Counted from the first letter of the stretch, positions 45,222-54,068 are shown. The stretch is DNA of 64,000 nucleotides from Leuconostoc holzapfelii (GCF_012396485.1 NZ_JAAXPO010000001.1:186001-250000), one strand, 5' to 3'. A program made the numbers and translations. Notes: generated by a model from the sequence alone, not told the origin.

Positions 45222-45392
45222 ATGAAGAAATCAACACTTTATGCGACGATCTTTGCTGTTATTTTAATGTTTGTGTCATTGGTCAGCTGGGTTCTCAAAC
45301 AAGATACTTTGGCTATTTTGGCTGCTAACTTTGGGTTAATGGTTTTAGCCGTGGTCACTTTGTGGGAGAATCGTCAGAATTTAACCCTTTAA
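45222..45392 (+). CDS. Small membrane protein, function unknown
   Basis: This 56-residue protein has two hydrophobic stretches (TIFAVILMFVSLVSWVL and LAILAANFGLMVLAVVTLW) joined by KQDT. ATG 45222 is preceded by GGGGG. It is followed 48 bp later by the NAD(P)HX dehydratase gene and probably shares its transcript. I do not recognise the family. Confidence 0.7.
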   Translation: MKKSTLYATIFAVILMFVSLVSWVLKQDTLAILAANFGLMVLAVVTLWENRQNLTL

Positions 45393-45440
45393 ATCCTGAT
45401 TATTGCTGGTGACCAATTCAGACACATCGAGGGAAGCATC

Positions 45441-46265
45441 GTGAAGCCATTAACTGAAAACATTTTAACCAAAGTCATCAAAAAACGCCCCACCCATGCC
45501 TATAAAGGTACTTTTGGTCGGGTCTTAATCATTGGCGGGACACTGCAATACGGTGGCGCTGTCATTATGAATGCTTTAGCTGCTGTCAACGCCGGTGCCG
45601 GTCTTGTCACGGTTGCTACTGACCCAGCAAACTTCACCGCGATTCATAGTCAGTTACCTGAAGCGATGGTCGTCGACTTTAATTCGGATCTCGTTGAACT
45701 GGTACAACATCACGATGTGATTCTCATCGGTTCTGGCCTAGGCGATCGCTTGGATATTTTAAAAGCGACCTTTTCAGCAGTTTACCCAAAGCAAGTGGTG
45801 ATCGTTGACGGTTCAGCATTGACACTCGTGGCTGAGCATCATTTAGATTGGCCAAAATCGCAATTGGTCATTACACCACACCAAATGGAATGGCAGCGTG
45901 TTAGTGGTGTCTCAATTGCCCAGCAAGCGTTTGAAGCTTTCAATGTTTTAGCTTGTGCTAATTTCAATGTGCGGCCAATCTTAGTTTTAAAACAATTTCA
46001 TACCCAAATTTATACCCCAAATGACATTTATGAGTTAAATATTGGTGGCCCACATCAAGCCATGGGTGGCATGGGAGATACATTAGCCGGCATTATTGCT
46101 GGCTTTGCCGCCCAGTTTTTTCTCGCCTCGCTTTCCGATGCGGTATTAGCCGCGGTCTATACGCACTCTGCCATCGCAGACGAACTCGCGCAAACCCAAT
46201 ATATTACACGCCCCACGGAAATCAGCCAACAATTGCCGCGTTTTATGAAAAAATACGCAAATTAA
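45441..46265 (+). CDS. nnrD: ADP-dependent NAD(P)H-hydrate dehydratase
   Basis: This 274-residue enzyme of the ribokinase-like YjeF C-terminal type repairs hydrated NAD(P)H. Motifs are GGTLQYGGAVIMNALAA, IGSGLG, and the ADP/catalytic HQAMGGMGDTLAGIIAG near the end. The partner epimerase domain is not fused. With NadR, PncB and NadE nearby it forms an NAD maintenance set. Confidence 0.93.
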   Translation: MKPLTENILTKVIKKRPTHAYKGTFGRVLIIGGTLQYGGAVIMNALAAVNAGAGLVTVATDPANFTAIHSQLPEAMVVDFNSDLVELVQHHDVILIGSGLGDRLDILKATFSAVYPKQVVIVDGSALTLVAEHHLDWPKSQLVITPHQMEWQRVSGVSIAQQAFEAFNVLACANFNVRPILVLKQFHTQIYTPNDIYELNIGGPHQAMGGMGDTLAGIIAGFAAQFFLASLSDAVLAAVYTHSAIADELAQTQYITRPTEISQQLPRFMKKYAN

Positions 46266-46280
46266 ACCATAAAGGAAATC

Positions 46281-47102
46281 ATGATGCATTTTATCTCTTG
46301 GAATATCGATTCAATTAACGCTGCCATTGAACACAAGTCCGCACGTGGCGAAATGACCTGGGCGGTCTTGCAAGACATCGCTGCACAAAAACCAGCCGTG
46401 TTCGCCATTCAAGAAACCAAATTAAAAGCGACCGGCCTCACAAAAAAACAGGCCACGGTTTTGACTGAACTTTTCCCAGACTATCAAATTTTTGTCAATC
46501 CCAGTACGGCCCGTTCCGGCTATTCTGGCACGATGGTCTTAACCCGTTTGAATCCACTTGCGGTAACTTATCCAGCGATTGGTGCGCCAGGTGACATGGA
46601 TCTTGAAGGCCGCATTATAACCCTTGAATTTGATGATTTTTTTGTTTCAACAGTTTATACGCCCAATTCTGGTGCTGCGCTAGCCCGTTTAACTGATCGC
46701 GGCGACTGGGATGATGCCTATCGCGCCTATATCCAATCTCTGGATGCGCAAAAGCCAGTAATCTTTAGTGGTGACATGAACGTGGCGCATCACGAAATTG
46801 ATTTGAAAAATCCAAAAACGAACCATCAATCAGCGGGCTTTACGGATCAAGAACGGGATAAGTTTTCTGCCCTATTGGCTGCTGGATTTACTGATACGAT
46901 GCGCGCACAAAACCCTGATGTACCTGGCATTTATACGTGGTGGGCACAAATTAGCAAGACCAGCAAAATCAACAACTCTGGTTGGCGAATTGACTATTAT
47001 CTCGTCAGTGACCGTCTTGCTGATCGCGTTGTTGAAGCAGCCGTGATTGATACTGGTTTACGCCAAGATCACGCCCCCATCTCACTTAAATTAAACAGCT
47101 AA
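46281..47102 (+). CDS. exoA: Exodeoxyribonuclease III / AP endonuclease
   Basis: This 273-residue enzyme acts at abasic sites. The motifs WNIDSINA, QETKLK, SGDMNVAHHEIDLKNP and DHAPISLKL match the EEP family catalytic residues. ATG 46281 and 46284 are both possible after AAAGGA. Confidence 0.96.
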   Translation: MMHFISWNIDSINAAIEHKSARGEMTWAVLQDIAAQKPAVFAIQETKLKATGLTKKQATVLTELFPDYQIFVNPSTARSGYSGTMVLTRLNPLAVTYPAIGAPGDMDLEGRIITLEFDDFFVSTVYTPNSGAALARLTDRGDWDDAYRAYIQSLDAQKPVIFSGDMNVAHHEIDLKNPKTNHQSAGFTDQERDKFSALLAAGFTDTMRAQNPDVPGIYTWWAQISKTSKINNSGWRIDYYLVSDRLADRVVEAAVIDTGLRQDHAPISLKLNS

Positions 47103-47105
47103 TCA

Positions 47106-47136
47106 AAATGACCTCGCCGCTTGGTGAGGTCATTTA
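47106..47136. terminator. Bidirectional terminator between exoA and the DnaQ-like gene
   Basis: The stem AAATGACCTC / GAGGTCATTT (47106-47115 and 47126-47135) has a 10-nt loop. T-rich sequence follows on the plus strand. Confidence 0.75.
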
Positions 47137-47663
47137 TTTTTAACAAATGGTTTGATATTTTCTGTGCCAAAATGCTGGGCTTGATAAATCAAAATATTAG
47201 CCGCAGCCACGGCATCATCCAAGGCATTGTGATGATGCGCCAACGTAATCCCTAGATTTTCCGCCACTGTATTGAGTTTGTGATTCGCAAAATCTGGGAA
47301 AAACTTTCGACTACTGCGCACGGTATCAAGCAACATATAGTGCGGCTGCTCAATACCATAATAGGCTAAGGTGCCGGTTAACACACCATGATCAAAAGGT
47401 GCATTATGTGCCACCACGAGTTTTTCCTCAGTAAAAAGTGGCGCGACCTTAGCCCAGATTTCTGGAAACTTTGGCGCATTTGCGACGTCTTGTTCGTGAA
47501 TGCCGTGAATCGCTGTATTGCGCGCACTAAAATAAGTTTCGGGTTGAATCAAACTATAGAATTCGTCGACGACCTGATCATCTCGCACAACGGCTAAAGC
47601 TACCGAGACGGCCGAGTGTTTTTCATGGTTTGCGGTTTCAAAATCCATTGCAACAAAATTCAT
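47130..47663 (-). CDS. DnaQ-like 3'-5' exonuclease
   Basis: This 177-residue DEDDh exonuclease has Exo I MDFETAN, Exo II AHNAPFDHGVL and Exo III HHNALDDAVAAA. It resembles the epsilon proofreading domain, but a free-standing role in repair or RNA turnover is also possible. ATG 47663 follows AGGAGG. Confidence 0.9.
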   Translation of the reverse strand: MNFVAMDFETANHEKHSAVSVALAVVRDDQVVDEFYSLIQPETYFSARNTAIHGIHEQDVANAPKFPEIWAKVAPLFTEEKLVVAHNAPFDHGVLTGTLAYYGIEQPHYMLLDTVRSSRKFFPDFANHKLNTVAENLGITLAHHHNALDDAVAAANILIYQAQHFGTENIKPFVKNK

Positions 47664-47676
47664 GTTTCGCCTCCTG

Positions 47677-48168
47677 TTAAGCGATTGTTTTGCGCATGCG
47701 CTGTAGCTTGGTTTCACGCCCATTGGGCAAGATCAGCGGTGTAAGCTGCCCTGTTGTTTGGAAGCCAAACTTCTGATAGATGTGTTGTGCAGGCCGATTA
47801 TCATGCTGAACATCCAGCCAAACTTCAGTTAGGCCAACCTGTGCTGCCCAATCCAATAAGGCGGACAACAAGCTTTGTCCCAAGCCGGCACCCTGAAATT
47901 GTTGTAAAATAGCCATCCCCACTTCACCGTTTTCAATCGACCCAATACCAACTGGCAACGCCAATTCACCTTGTTCAGCGATTAATAACAGCGTAATTGC
48001 TGGGCCTTGGCTAACTTCAGGTATCACTTCACCGTCGCGCACACTGGTGATTAAAAAAGTATCCGTTTCTGTCATTAACTGTTCAATCAGCGCTTGCCAT
48101 TTGGCTGCTTGGTCGAGCTGTGCTTCAGTTAATGAAAAAACAATCGGCTGTGTCATATCAAAAGTCAT
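47677..48168 (-). CDS. GNAT family N-acetyltransferase
   Basis: This 163-residue acetyltransferase has the acetyl-CoA loop LQQFQGAGLGQSLLSALLDWA and the C-terminal NRPAQHIYQKFGFQTTG. The substrate is unknown. It overlaps the tsaE stop by 4 bp (ATGA), so it is translationally coupled; this could link it to tRNA or ribosomal-protein modification, which is inference. Confidence 0.88.
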   Translation of the reverse strand: MTFDMTQPIVFSLTEAQLDQAAKWQALIEQLMTETDTFLITSVRDGEVIPEVSQGPAITLLLIAEQGELALPVGIGSIENGEVGMAILQQFQGAGLGQSLLSALLDWAAQVGLTEVWLDVQHDNRPAQHIYQKFGFQTTGQLTPLILPNGRETKLQRMRKTIA

Positions 48169-48614
48169 AGCTGTGCCTCAACTTGAGCAGCTGCCCCGAT
48201 GCCTTGAATGCGTATCGTGCGGACGTGGTCGTCATCACCACGTAAAAATGTCAATGCTAAACGATCATTGGGTAATAAATCAGCCATGAATTGTGGCCAT
48301 TCAATCAAAGTCACCCCATCCGTCCCAACATAATCTTCAAACCCTTGATCCTGCGCACCTGTTTCTTCCAAACGATAGGCATCAAAATGATAAATTGGGA
48401 ACTCACGGGCCGTGTACGTATTCATAATATTAAACGTTGGGCTTTTCACACGTGACTGCACCCCAAGTTCACGGGCAAATCCTTGCGTGAAAGTGGTCTT
48501 ACCGGCACCCAAATCACCTTGTAAGGTGATCACGAGACCCGGATGGACCAATGCTGCAATTTGGGCAGCAAGCTGTTGTGTTTCTGCTGAATTGTTCGTT
48601 AAAATTTCTTTCAT
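48165..48614 (-). CDS. tsaE: tRNA t6A biosynthesis ATPase TsaE
   Basis: TsaE supports t6A37 synthesis on tRNAs with TsaB, TsaC/TsaD. The 149-residue protein has Walker A QGDLGAGKTTFTQGFAREL and the family HFDAYRL and LIEWPQ motifs. TATAAT ends six bases before the ATG and no ribosome binding site is visible, so the mRNA may be leaderless. It is divergent from pncB. Confidence 0.95.
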   Translation of the reverse strand: MKEILTNNSAETQQLAAQIAALVHPGLVITLQGDLGAGKTTFTQGFARELGVQSRVKSPTFNIMNTYTAREFPIYHFDAYRLEETGAQDQGFEDYVGTDGVTLIEWPQFMADLLPNDRLALTFLRGDDDHVRTIRIQGIGAAAQVEAQL

Positions 48615-48618
48615 GTTT

Positions 48619-48658
48619 TCATTATATCACGGCTTTTACTGGATATTTTTGCTATAAT
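48619..48658. promoter_or_regulatory. Back-to-back extended -10 promoters for tsaE and pncB
   Basis: On the minus strand TGATATAAT (TATAAT at 48626-48621) precedes tsaE. On the plus strand TGCTATAAT (TATAAT at 48653-48658) precedes pncB. Both have the TGN extension and no clear -35. Confidence 0.6.
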
Positions 48659-48686
48659 GAGTTTAATAATTTTAAAGGAAATCACC

Positions 48687-50036
48687 ATGATTTATCCAGA
48701 CGATTCACTGACGTTACACACTGATCTTTATCAGATTAACATGATTTATACTTACTGGCAGGCAGGTATTGATCAACAACCCGTTGTTTTTGAAGCTTAC
48801 TTTAGACATGAACCTTTTAATAATGGCTATGTCCTCTTTGCCGGTTTGGCCCATGCCAGTGCCTTTCTTGACAAGCTTAAATTTTCAACTAGCGATATTG
48901 ACTATCTGCGTAGTCTTGCGCTATACCCAGAAGCTTTTTTACAATATTTAGCGCAGTGGCGCCTAACAGCAACGATTCGCGCACCCCATGAAGGGGAAGT
49001 GATGTTTGCCCAAGAACCTTTACTCCAAGTTGAAGGCCCACTCGTTGATGCGCAACTCCTCGAAACGGCGTTACTCAATATGATTAATTTCCAAACGCTG
49101 ATCGCCACGAAGGCAGCACGCGTCCGCACGGCTGCAGGGCATGACCCTTTGATGGAATTTGGGACGCGTCGTGCACAAGAATTAGACGCTGCCCTTTGGG
49201 GCACACGGGCGGCCTTTATTGGCGGTTTCAACGCCACGTCCAACGTGCGGGCGGGTAAATTATTTGGCTTACCGGTCGCCGGAACGCATGCCCATGCACT
49301 CGTCCAAGCTTATCAGGACGACTACGCGGCATTTAAAGCATATGCCATGACACATCACGACGTTGTCTTTCTTGTCGATACTTTTGATACGTTACAATCT
49401 GGTCTACCCAATGCCATTCGCGTGGCGAAAGAATTTGGCGATCAGATTAACTTCCAAGGTGTCCGCATTGATTCTGGTGATATGGTGGTCTTGTCACAAA
49501 AGATCCGCCAGGCACTCGATGACGCCGGCTTCACCCAAGCTAAAATCTATGCATCAAATGATTTAGATGAGTATACAATTACTGACCTTAAAGCACGCGG
49601 GGCAAAAATCGATGTCTGGGGTGTTGGTACCAAGTTAATTACCGCCTTTGATCAGCCTGCTTTGGGTGCCGTCTATAAAATGGTGCAAATTGGTGAAAAA
49701 AAGACGATTAAACTCTCCGACGATGCCGATAAGATTTCTACCCCTGGTAAAAAACAAATCTGGCGAACACCTTCTGGCGATGTCTTAGCATTGGCCACGG
49801 AAACACCCATCGGTACACCCTTATTACAAGACATCTTTGTTGCTGGGCAACGCGTTTATCAAACGCCAACTATGACAGACATTCAAGCGTATGCCACCCA
49901 ACGCTTAGCAAGCATGCCGGAAACAGTCACACGCTTACAGCAACCAGACACCTATCCAGTCACCTTATCACCAGCTTTGGCGGCGGCTAAAGCTGAAGTG
50001 ATTCAAGCCATGCAACACCAACATTTGGAGAACTAA
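48687..50036 (+). CDS. pncB: Nicotinate phosphoribosyltransferase
   Basis: PncB converts nicotinate to nicotinate mononucleotide. The 449-residue enzyme shows LTLHTDLYQINMIYTYW, MEFGTRRAQELDAALWGTRA, GTHAHALVQAY with the His, and RIDSGDM. ATG 48687 follows AAAGGA. It is directly followed by nadE, making a nicotinate-to-NAD operon. Confidence 0.96.
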   Translation: MIYPDDSLTLHTDLYQINMIYTYWQAGIDQQPVVFEAYFRHEPFNNGYVLFAGLAHASAFLDKLKFSTSDIDYLRSLALYPEAFLQYLAQWRLTATIRAPHEGEVMFAQEPLLQVEGPLVDAQLLETALLNMINFQTLIATKAARVRTAAGHDPLMEFGTRRAQELDAALWGTRAAFIGGFNATSNVRAGKLFGLPVAGTHAHALVQAYQDDYAAFKAYAMTHHDVVFLVDTFDTLQSGLPNAIRVAKEFGDQINFQGVRIDSGDMVVLSQKIRQALDDAGFTQAKIYASNDLDEYTITDLKARGAKIDVWGVGTKLITAFDQPALGAVYKMVQIGEKKTIKLSDDADKISTPGKKQIWRTPSGDVLALATETPIGTPLLQDIFVAGQRVYQTPTMTDIQAYATQRLASMPETVTRLQQPDTYPVTLSPALAAAKAEVIQAMQHQHLEN

Positions 50037-50037
50037 C

Positions 50038-50862
50038 ATGCGACCTTTACAAGCCAAAATTATCGCGGATTTACACGTCCAACCAAGCATTGACCCGCAT
50101 CTTGAAGTACGCCGCTCGGTTGAATTCCTGAAAAACTATCTCTTGCAAAATCCACAATACACCAGTTATGTGATCGCTGTTTCTGGGGGCCAAGACTCCA
50201 CTTTGGCTGGTAAACTTGCTCGCCTAGCAACTCAAGAATTAACGACAGAGACGGGACAAGCCTATCAACTGATTGCTGTACGGCAACCCTATGGTCAACA
50301 GCAAGATGAATCAGATGCCCAAGCCGCACTTGACTTTATCCAAGCCGACCAAGTGATCACCACAAACATCCAAACTGCAACCGATGCGATGACACAAGCT
50401 TTGCGTGCTGGTGGCCTGAGTGTTGATGATATGAGTCGTGGCTCAATCAAACCAAAAATGCGTATGATCGCCCAATATGCTGTGGCGCGTGAACACGCTG
50501 GTGTTGTAATTGGCACCGACCATGCCGCAGAAGCTTTTGCTGGGTTCTTTACTAAATATGGTGATGGTGGCACTGACATCAACCCACTTTGGCGGTTGAA
50601 CAAACGCCAAGGGCGTGCGATGCTTCAGGCCTTAGCTGCGCCTACGGCACTTTATGAAAAAGTACCAACCGCTGATTTAGAAGATGACCGACCACAATTA
50701 CCTGATGAAGTTGCACTTGGTGTGCCTTATGACGTGATTGATGATTATCTTGAAGGTCAAACAGTTGCAACACCACTAGCAGAAAAAATCGAAGCCTTGT
50801 ATCGCGCAAGTGCGCACAAACGACACGAACCAGTTACGATTTATGACACTTGGTTTTACTAA
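50038..50862 (+). CDS. nadE: Ammonia-dependent NAD synthetase
   Basis: NadE amidates deamido-NAD. The 274-residue protein has the PP-loop SGGQDSTLAGKLA, TDHAAEAFAGFFTKYGDGG and the LEDDRPQLPDE region. No glutaminase domain is present. It starts 1 bp after pncB. Confidence 0.97.
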   Translation: MRPLQAKIIADLHVQPSIDPHLEVRRSVEFLKNYLLQNPQYTSYVIAVSGGQDSTLAGKLARLATQELTTETGQAYQLIAVRQPYGQQQDESDAQAALDFIQADQVITTNIQTATDAMTQALRAGGLSVDDMSRGSIKPKMRMIAQYAVAREHAGVVIGTDHAAEAFAGFFTKYGDGGTDINPLWRLNKRQGRAMLQALAAPTALYEKVPTADLEDDRPQLPDEVALGVPYDVIDDYLEGQTVATPLAEKIEALYRASAHKRHEPVTIYDTWFY

Positions 50863-50889
50863 TCACTGGATTAACAAGGAGGTTAACTG

Positions 50890-51579
50890 ATGACAAATGA
50901 ATCACCCGTCTGGGTTTACTATGAAGATATTGCCACCCAAGAAACCATCCAAGCACCACTGCGTCTCGATGGCGCAATTGGTAGTGCATATCAGATTACT
51001 TTACCAGAAATTGCCAATTACACTTACGTTGATGCGTCTGGCGACTTAACCAGTATTTTTGGGACGTTACCACAATCAGTCCATCTCTATTTTCGTCCGA
51101 GCCATTGGCGCGAAGTTCACCGAGTCACCATGTACATTGGCATCCAAGCAGAAATTTTAGCCTATGATGCACCCAGTGACCAAGCGCAGCCCAGTGCCAA
51201 TATTGCCAGTGGCAGCTTTTGGGCAACCCCGTTGCGCGTTATAGCTGCTAGCGGCCAATTCTGGTATCAAATTGGTGATCACGCTTGGTTACGCTACGAT
51301 CCAACCGTGATGTCACTTTCTGACACCGCCCCCACTGCTGAAAATATTAACTACATTCAAGCCCGTACCGTGGCTAATGACCAACCCAATGCGGTGGTCA
51401 ATTTCTTACCGAACCAAGCCACAGAAGTTTTCTCAGAGCCATATGGCCTCCCAATTGGTAGTGTCGCTGATGGCGACTTTGTGGCCATCGCTGATGAACA
51501 ACAACACGACAACGGCATTGTGTGGTATCAATTAGCCCATCGCGGTTGGATTAATAGTTTATATATCACAAAATTATAA
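50890..51579 (+). CDS. MucBP-like plus SH3/GW-like module protein without signal peptide
   Basis: The 229-residue protein starts VWVYYEDIATQETIQAPLRL and continues to about residue 75 in a MucBP-like pattern. Two SH3 or GW-like modules follow, with FWYQIGDHAWLRYD and IVWYQLAHRGWINSLYI at their ends. Such modules usually belong to surface proteins that bind wall or mucin, yet no signal peptide, membrane helix or LPXTG is visible. It follows nadE by 27 bp with GGAGG. The function is unknown. Confidence 0.72.
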   Translation: MTNESPVWVYYEDIATQETIQAPLRLDGAIGSAYQITLPEIANYTYVDASGDLTSIFGTLPQSVHLYFRPSHWREVHRVTMYIGIQAEILAYDAPSDQAQPSANIASGSFWATPLRVIAASGQFWYQIGDHAWLRYDPTVMSLSDTAPTAENINYIQARTVANDQPNAVVNFLPNQATEVFSEPYGLPIGSVADGDFVAIADEQQHDNGIVWYQLAHRGWINSLYITKL

Positions 51580-51608
51580 AAAGCATCGCCGTTTGGCGAT
51601 GCTTTTTT
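51577..51608. terminator. Bidirectional terminator between the MucBP/SH3-like gene and ylbL
   Basis: The stem AAAAAGCATCGCC / GGCGATGCTTTTT (51578-51590 and 51595-51607) has loop GTTT. Confidence 0.9.
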
Positions 51609-52692
51609 AACGTTCTTTTGTTTGAATGATTTGCCCAGTAGCCAGATAATTTACCGCATCGTCAAAAGTCCGCACGGGAATAACCTTAAGATTGGGCGCA
51701 TACTTTTTAGCTGTATCACGTGCCAGTTGATAATTGGTTTTGTGTTGTTCTTCATATTTCAACAACGTCTTTGTCGGTTCAACATATGGCGCGAAGAACA
51801 CCGTTGACCCAGCTGCCTTGGCCGCCATGACCTTCTTGTCGATGCCGCCAATTTCACCAACATAACCATTCACATTCATCGTCCCAGTACCTGAAATATT
51901 CCGGTCCTTTGACAAATGATTACCTGTGAGTTGATCATAAATCTGTAATGTGAACATCAAGCCGCCTGATGGCCCGCCGATCTGCCCCGGATCCACATCG
52001 ACCTTTGGTACCGTGTCTACTGCCACGTTGTCGGTCAAAACAATGCCAAGACCAGAACGGCCATGAGGGTATTCTGATGACTGGCTGCTAGGTAGTTTAA
52101 TTGTCTTACCTGATGTCTGACCGTGCTGACCGTTACGTATATAATCAACGGTGACGGTGACCCCTTTTTTCTTATCGGCCAGATATTTGATAAACCCATC
52201 TGAGTTTTCATAGTGATGTCCATCGACGGCCGTGATGGTATCGCCAACATGGATGCTGTTTTTAAAATGTGACCCCGCACTGACACTTAAGACATAAATG
52301 CCCCGATAGGTTGTTGTGATCGGCCGTTGCGCTTTTTTGAAAGCCACTTGTTCTGCATTGGCGATGGCACTTTGCATGTAAAAATCTTGTACCTGGGCAA
52401 AGACCGCTGAACTTTCACCACCTGTAATGTCTTGAGCTGATGAATAAGACAGGTGCGGGTTGATTTTAGTTTGCAAGTAACCAAACACATTGGCTTTGGA
52501 CAAATAGACTGAGGTAATATTATATCGGCCTTTTGATGTATCATTTTGGCCGTCAATTTTAACAAATTTGGCTAAATCATCGGCTTCGCCTGGACTCTCA
52601 ATATAACCATCTAAGGGCCAAAACATGGCACCAATGCCCAATAACATGAAAATTGCCGCAACAGCGGCAATGATTTGACTTCTTTTTCGCAT
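51607..52692 (-). CDS. ylbL: PDZ-Lon type membrane protease (YlbL/SepM family)
   Basis: This 361-residue protein has an N-terminal membrane helix, a PDZ domain (about 125-190, YVLSVSAGSHFKNSIHVGD) and a C-terminal Lon-type protease domain with GGPSGGLMFTLQIYD (catalytic Ser) and a later Lys (GGIDKKVMAAKAAG). SepM of streptococci processes a competence peptide; the target here is unknown. It starts 1 bp after coaD, the usual pair. Confidence 0.93.
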   Translation of the reverse strand: MRKRSQIIAAVAAIFMLLGIGAMFWPLDGYIESPGEADDLAKFVKIDGQNDTSKGRYNITSVYLSKANVFGYLQTKINPHLSYSSAQDITGGESSAVFAQVQDFYMQSAIANAEQVAFKKAQRPITTTYRGIYVLSVSAGSHFKNSIHVGDTITAVDGHHYENSDGFIKYLADKKKGVTVTVDYIRNGQHGQTSGKTIKLPSSQSSEYPHGRSGLGIVLTDNVAVDTVPKVDVDPGQIGGPSGGLMFTLQIYDQLTGNHLSKDRNISGTGTMNVNGYVGEIGGIDKKVMAAKAAGSTVFFAPYVEPTKTLLKYEEQHKTNYQLARDTAKKYAPNLKVIPVRTFDDAVNYLATGQIIQTKER

Positions 52693-53169
52693 CTAATTTA
52701 ACCGCTCTTTCAACGCATCAACAACCACTTTCGGGACAAATTTCGCCATATTTTCAGCGCCCATGCTGCCAATTTCTTTCACCATCGAACTTGAAATATT
52801 TTGATTTTCCGGCTGAGCTAACAACAAAATCGTCTCCACATCCGCCAACGCACTGTTGACCCCGGCAATATCCCGTTCATATTCAAAATCCTTCGAATTG
52901 CGCAGGCCGCGTACGATAAACTTTGCGCCCACTTCTGCCATAAATTGAACCGTCAAGCCATGCATTACCGCTACTTTGACGTTTGGCAAGTCTGCAACGA
53001 CCTGGGAAATCAAATGAATTTTTTCTTCTGGCGTAAACAAAGCTTGTTTACTCGTGTTATGACCAACGCCCACAATCACCTCATCAAAAAGATGACTGGC
53101 ACGCCGAATAATGTCTAAATGCCCATTTGTCAATGGGTCAAAGCTTCCTGGAAATAGTGCAATACGCAT
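52693..53169 (-). CDS. coaD: Phosphopantetheine adenylyltransferase
   Basis: CoaD makes dephospho-CoA. The 158-residue enzyme has FPGSFDPLTNGHLDII and ISSSMVKEIGS. Three consecutive ATG codons occur; the third at 53169 is best spaced from AGGGGG. Confidence 0.97.
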   Translation of the reverse strand: MRIALFPGSFDPLTNGHLDIIRRASHLFDEVIVGVGHNTSKQALFTPEEKIHLISQVVADLPNVKVAVMHGLTVQFMAEVGAKFIVRGLRNSKDFEYERDIAGVNSALADVETILLLAQPENQNISSSMVKEIGSMGAENMAKFVPKVVVDALKERLN

Positions 53170-53189
53170 CATCATCCCCCTATTACTCC

Positions 53190-53744
53190 CTAGTTATCAA
53201 ATTGATAAATCGTCACAACAGTAATGCCGTATTGTTTTTGCTGCACAATATCAAATGGCGCACTCGCCGCTGGTAAATTAGCCGCATCATTACTTTCAGC
53301 TAAGATGACAGCCCCTGGTGCTAATAGACCATTTTCGGCCAAGAACTGCATATCCGCTGCAATGGTTTCTTTGGCATATGGCGGGTCCAAAAAAACTAAA
53401 TCAAAAGTTTTTTGCGCCCCTTTTAACTGTTGCAATGCTTGTTGCGATGGCATTTTTAATACAGTAAACGCTGTTGTATCATGCGTTTTTTCAATATTGG
53501 CTTGGATCACTTTAATGGCTTGAAACTGCCGGTCAACCAAAGTGGCATGCGTCATGCCCCGAGAAACGGCTTCAATACTTAAACCGCCGGTTCCAGCATA
53601 AAGGTCTAACACCTCGCCACCACCCAAATAAGGCATCAGCATGCTAAACATCGCCTCTTTCACTTTGTCTGTGGTTGGTCTTGTCTTATCTCCGGACACG
53701 GCTTCAAGCCGTGTCCCGCGAAAACGTCCTGCTACTACGCGCAT
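53190..53744 (-). CDS. rsmD: 16S rRNA m2G966 methyltransferase RsmD
   Basis: This 184-residue methyltransferase starts MRVVAGRFRGTRLEAV and has the SAM loop VLDLYAGTGGLSIEAVSRG and the catalytic motif FLDPPYAKE. It is adjacent to coaD, as usual. Confidence 0.96.
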   Translation of the reverse strand: MRVVAGRFRGTRLEAVSGDKTRPTTDKVKEAMFSMLMPYLGGGEVLDLYAGTGGLSIEAVSRGMTHATLVDRQFQAIKVIQANIEKTHDTTAFTVLKMPSQQALQQLKGAQKTFDLVFLDPPYAKETIAADMQFLAENGLLAPGAVILAESNDAANLPAASAPFDIVQQKQYGITVVTIYQFDN

Positions 53745-53768
53745 CAATTCTAATCATGGCGCATATCA

Positions 53769-54068
53769 TCACACATCGTGCGTCACGCCATTCTCCTCAT
53801 CATAATTTTCAAAGAATATGTCATCGTGCATGTCCCCTAAATCAGGATCAATATCTGGTCTTGGTGAACTTAAAACTTCCCGCACGAATTTGTATTGTTT
53901 AATTTTATCAATCTGCTGCTCAATCGCTTCATCATTGACATAAAGCATCACAAAACTCATACGCCGTGAGACATAAGTAATCTTACCAAATTTTTTTAAT
54001 TGTGGCACATGACGCTTATTCTTCAAATAAACATATAAGGCACGCCGTGCTTGTATTTCAAATGTCAT
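53769..54068 (-). CDS. ylbG: YlbG family protein (UPF0298)
   Basis: This 99-residue protein has the family features YVYLKNKRHVPQLKKFGKI and VSRRMSFVMLYVND and an acidic tail. The function is unknown. It overlaps the ftsW stop by 4 bp. Confidence 0.92.
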   Translation of the reverse strand: MTFEIQARRALYVYLKNKRHVPQLKKFGKITYVSRRMSFVMLYVNDEAIEQQIDKIKQYKFVREVLSSPRPDIDPDLGDMHDDIFFENYDEENGVTHDV

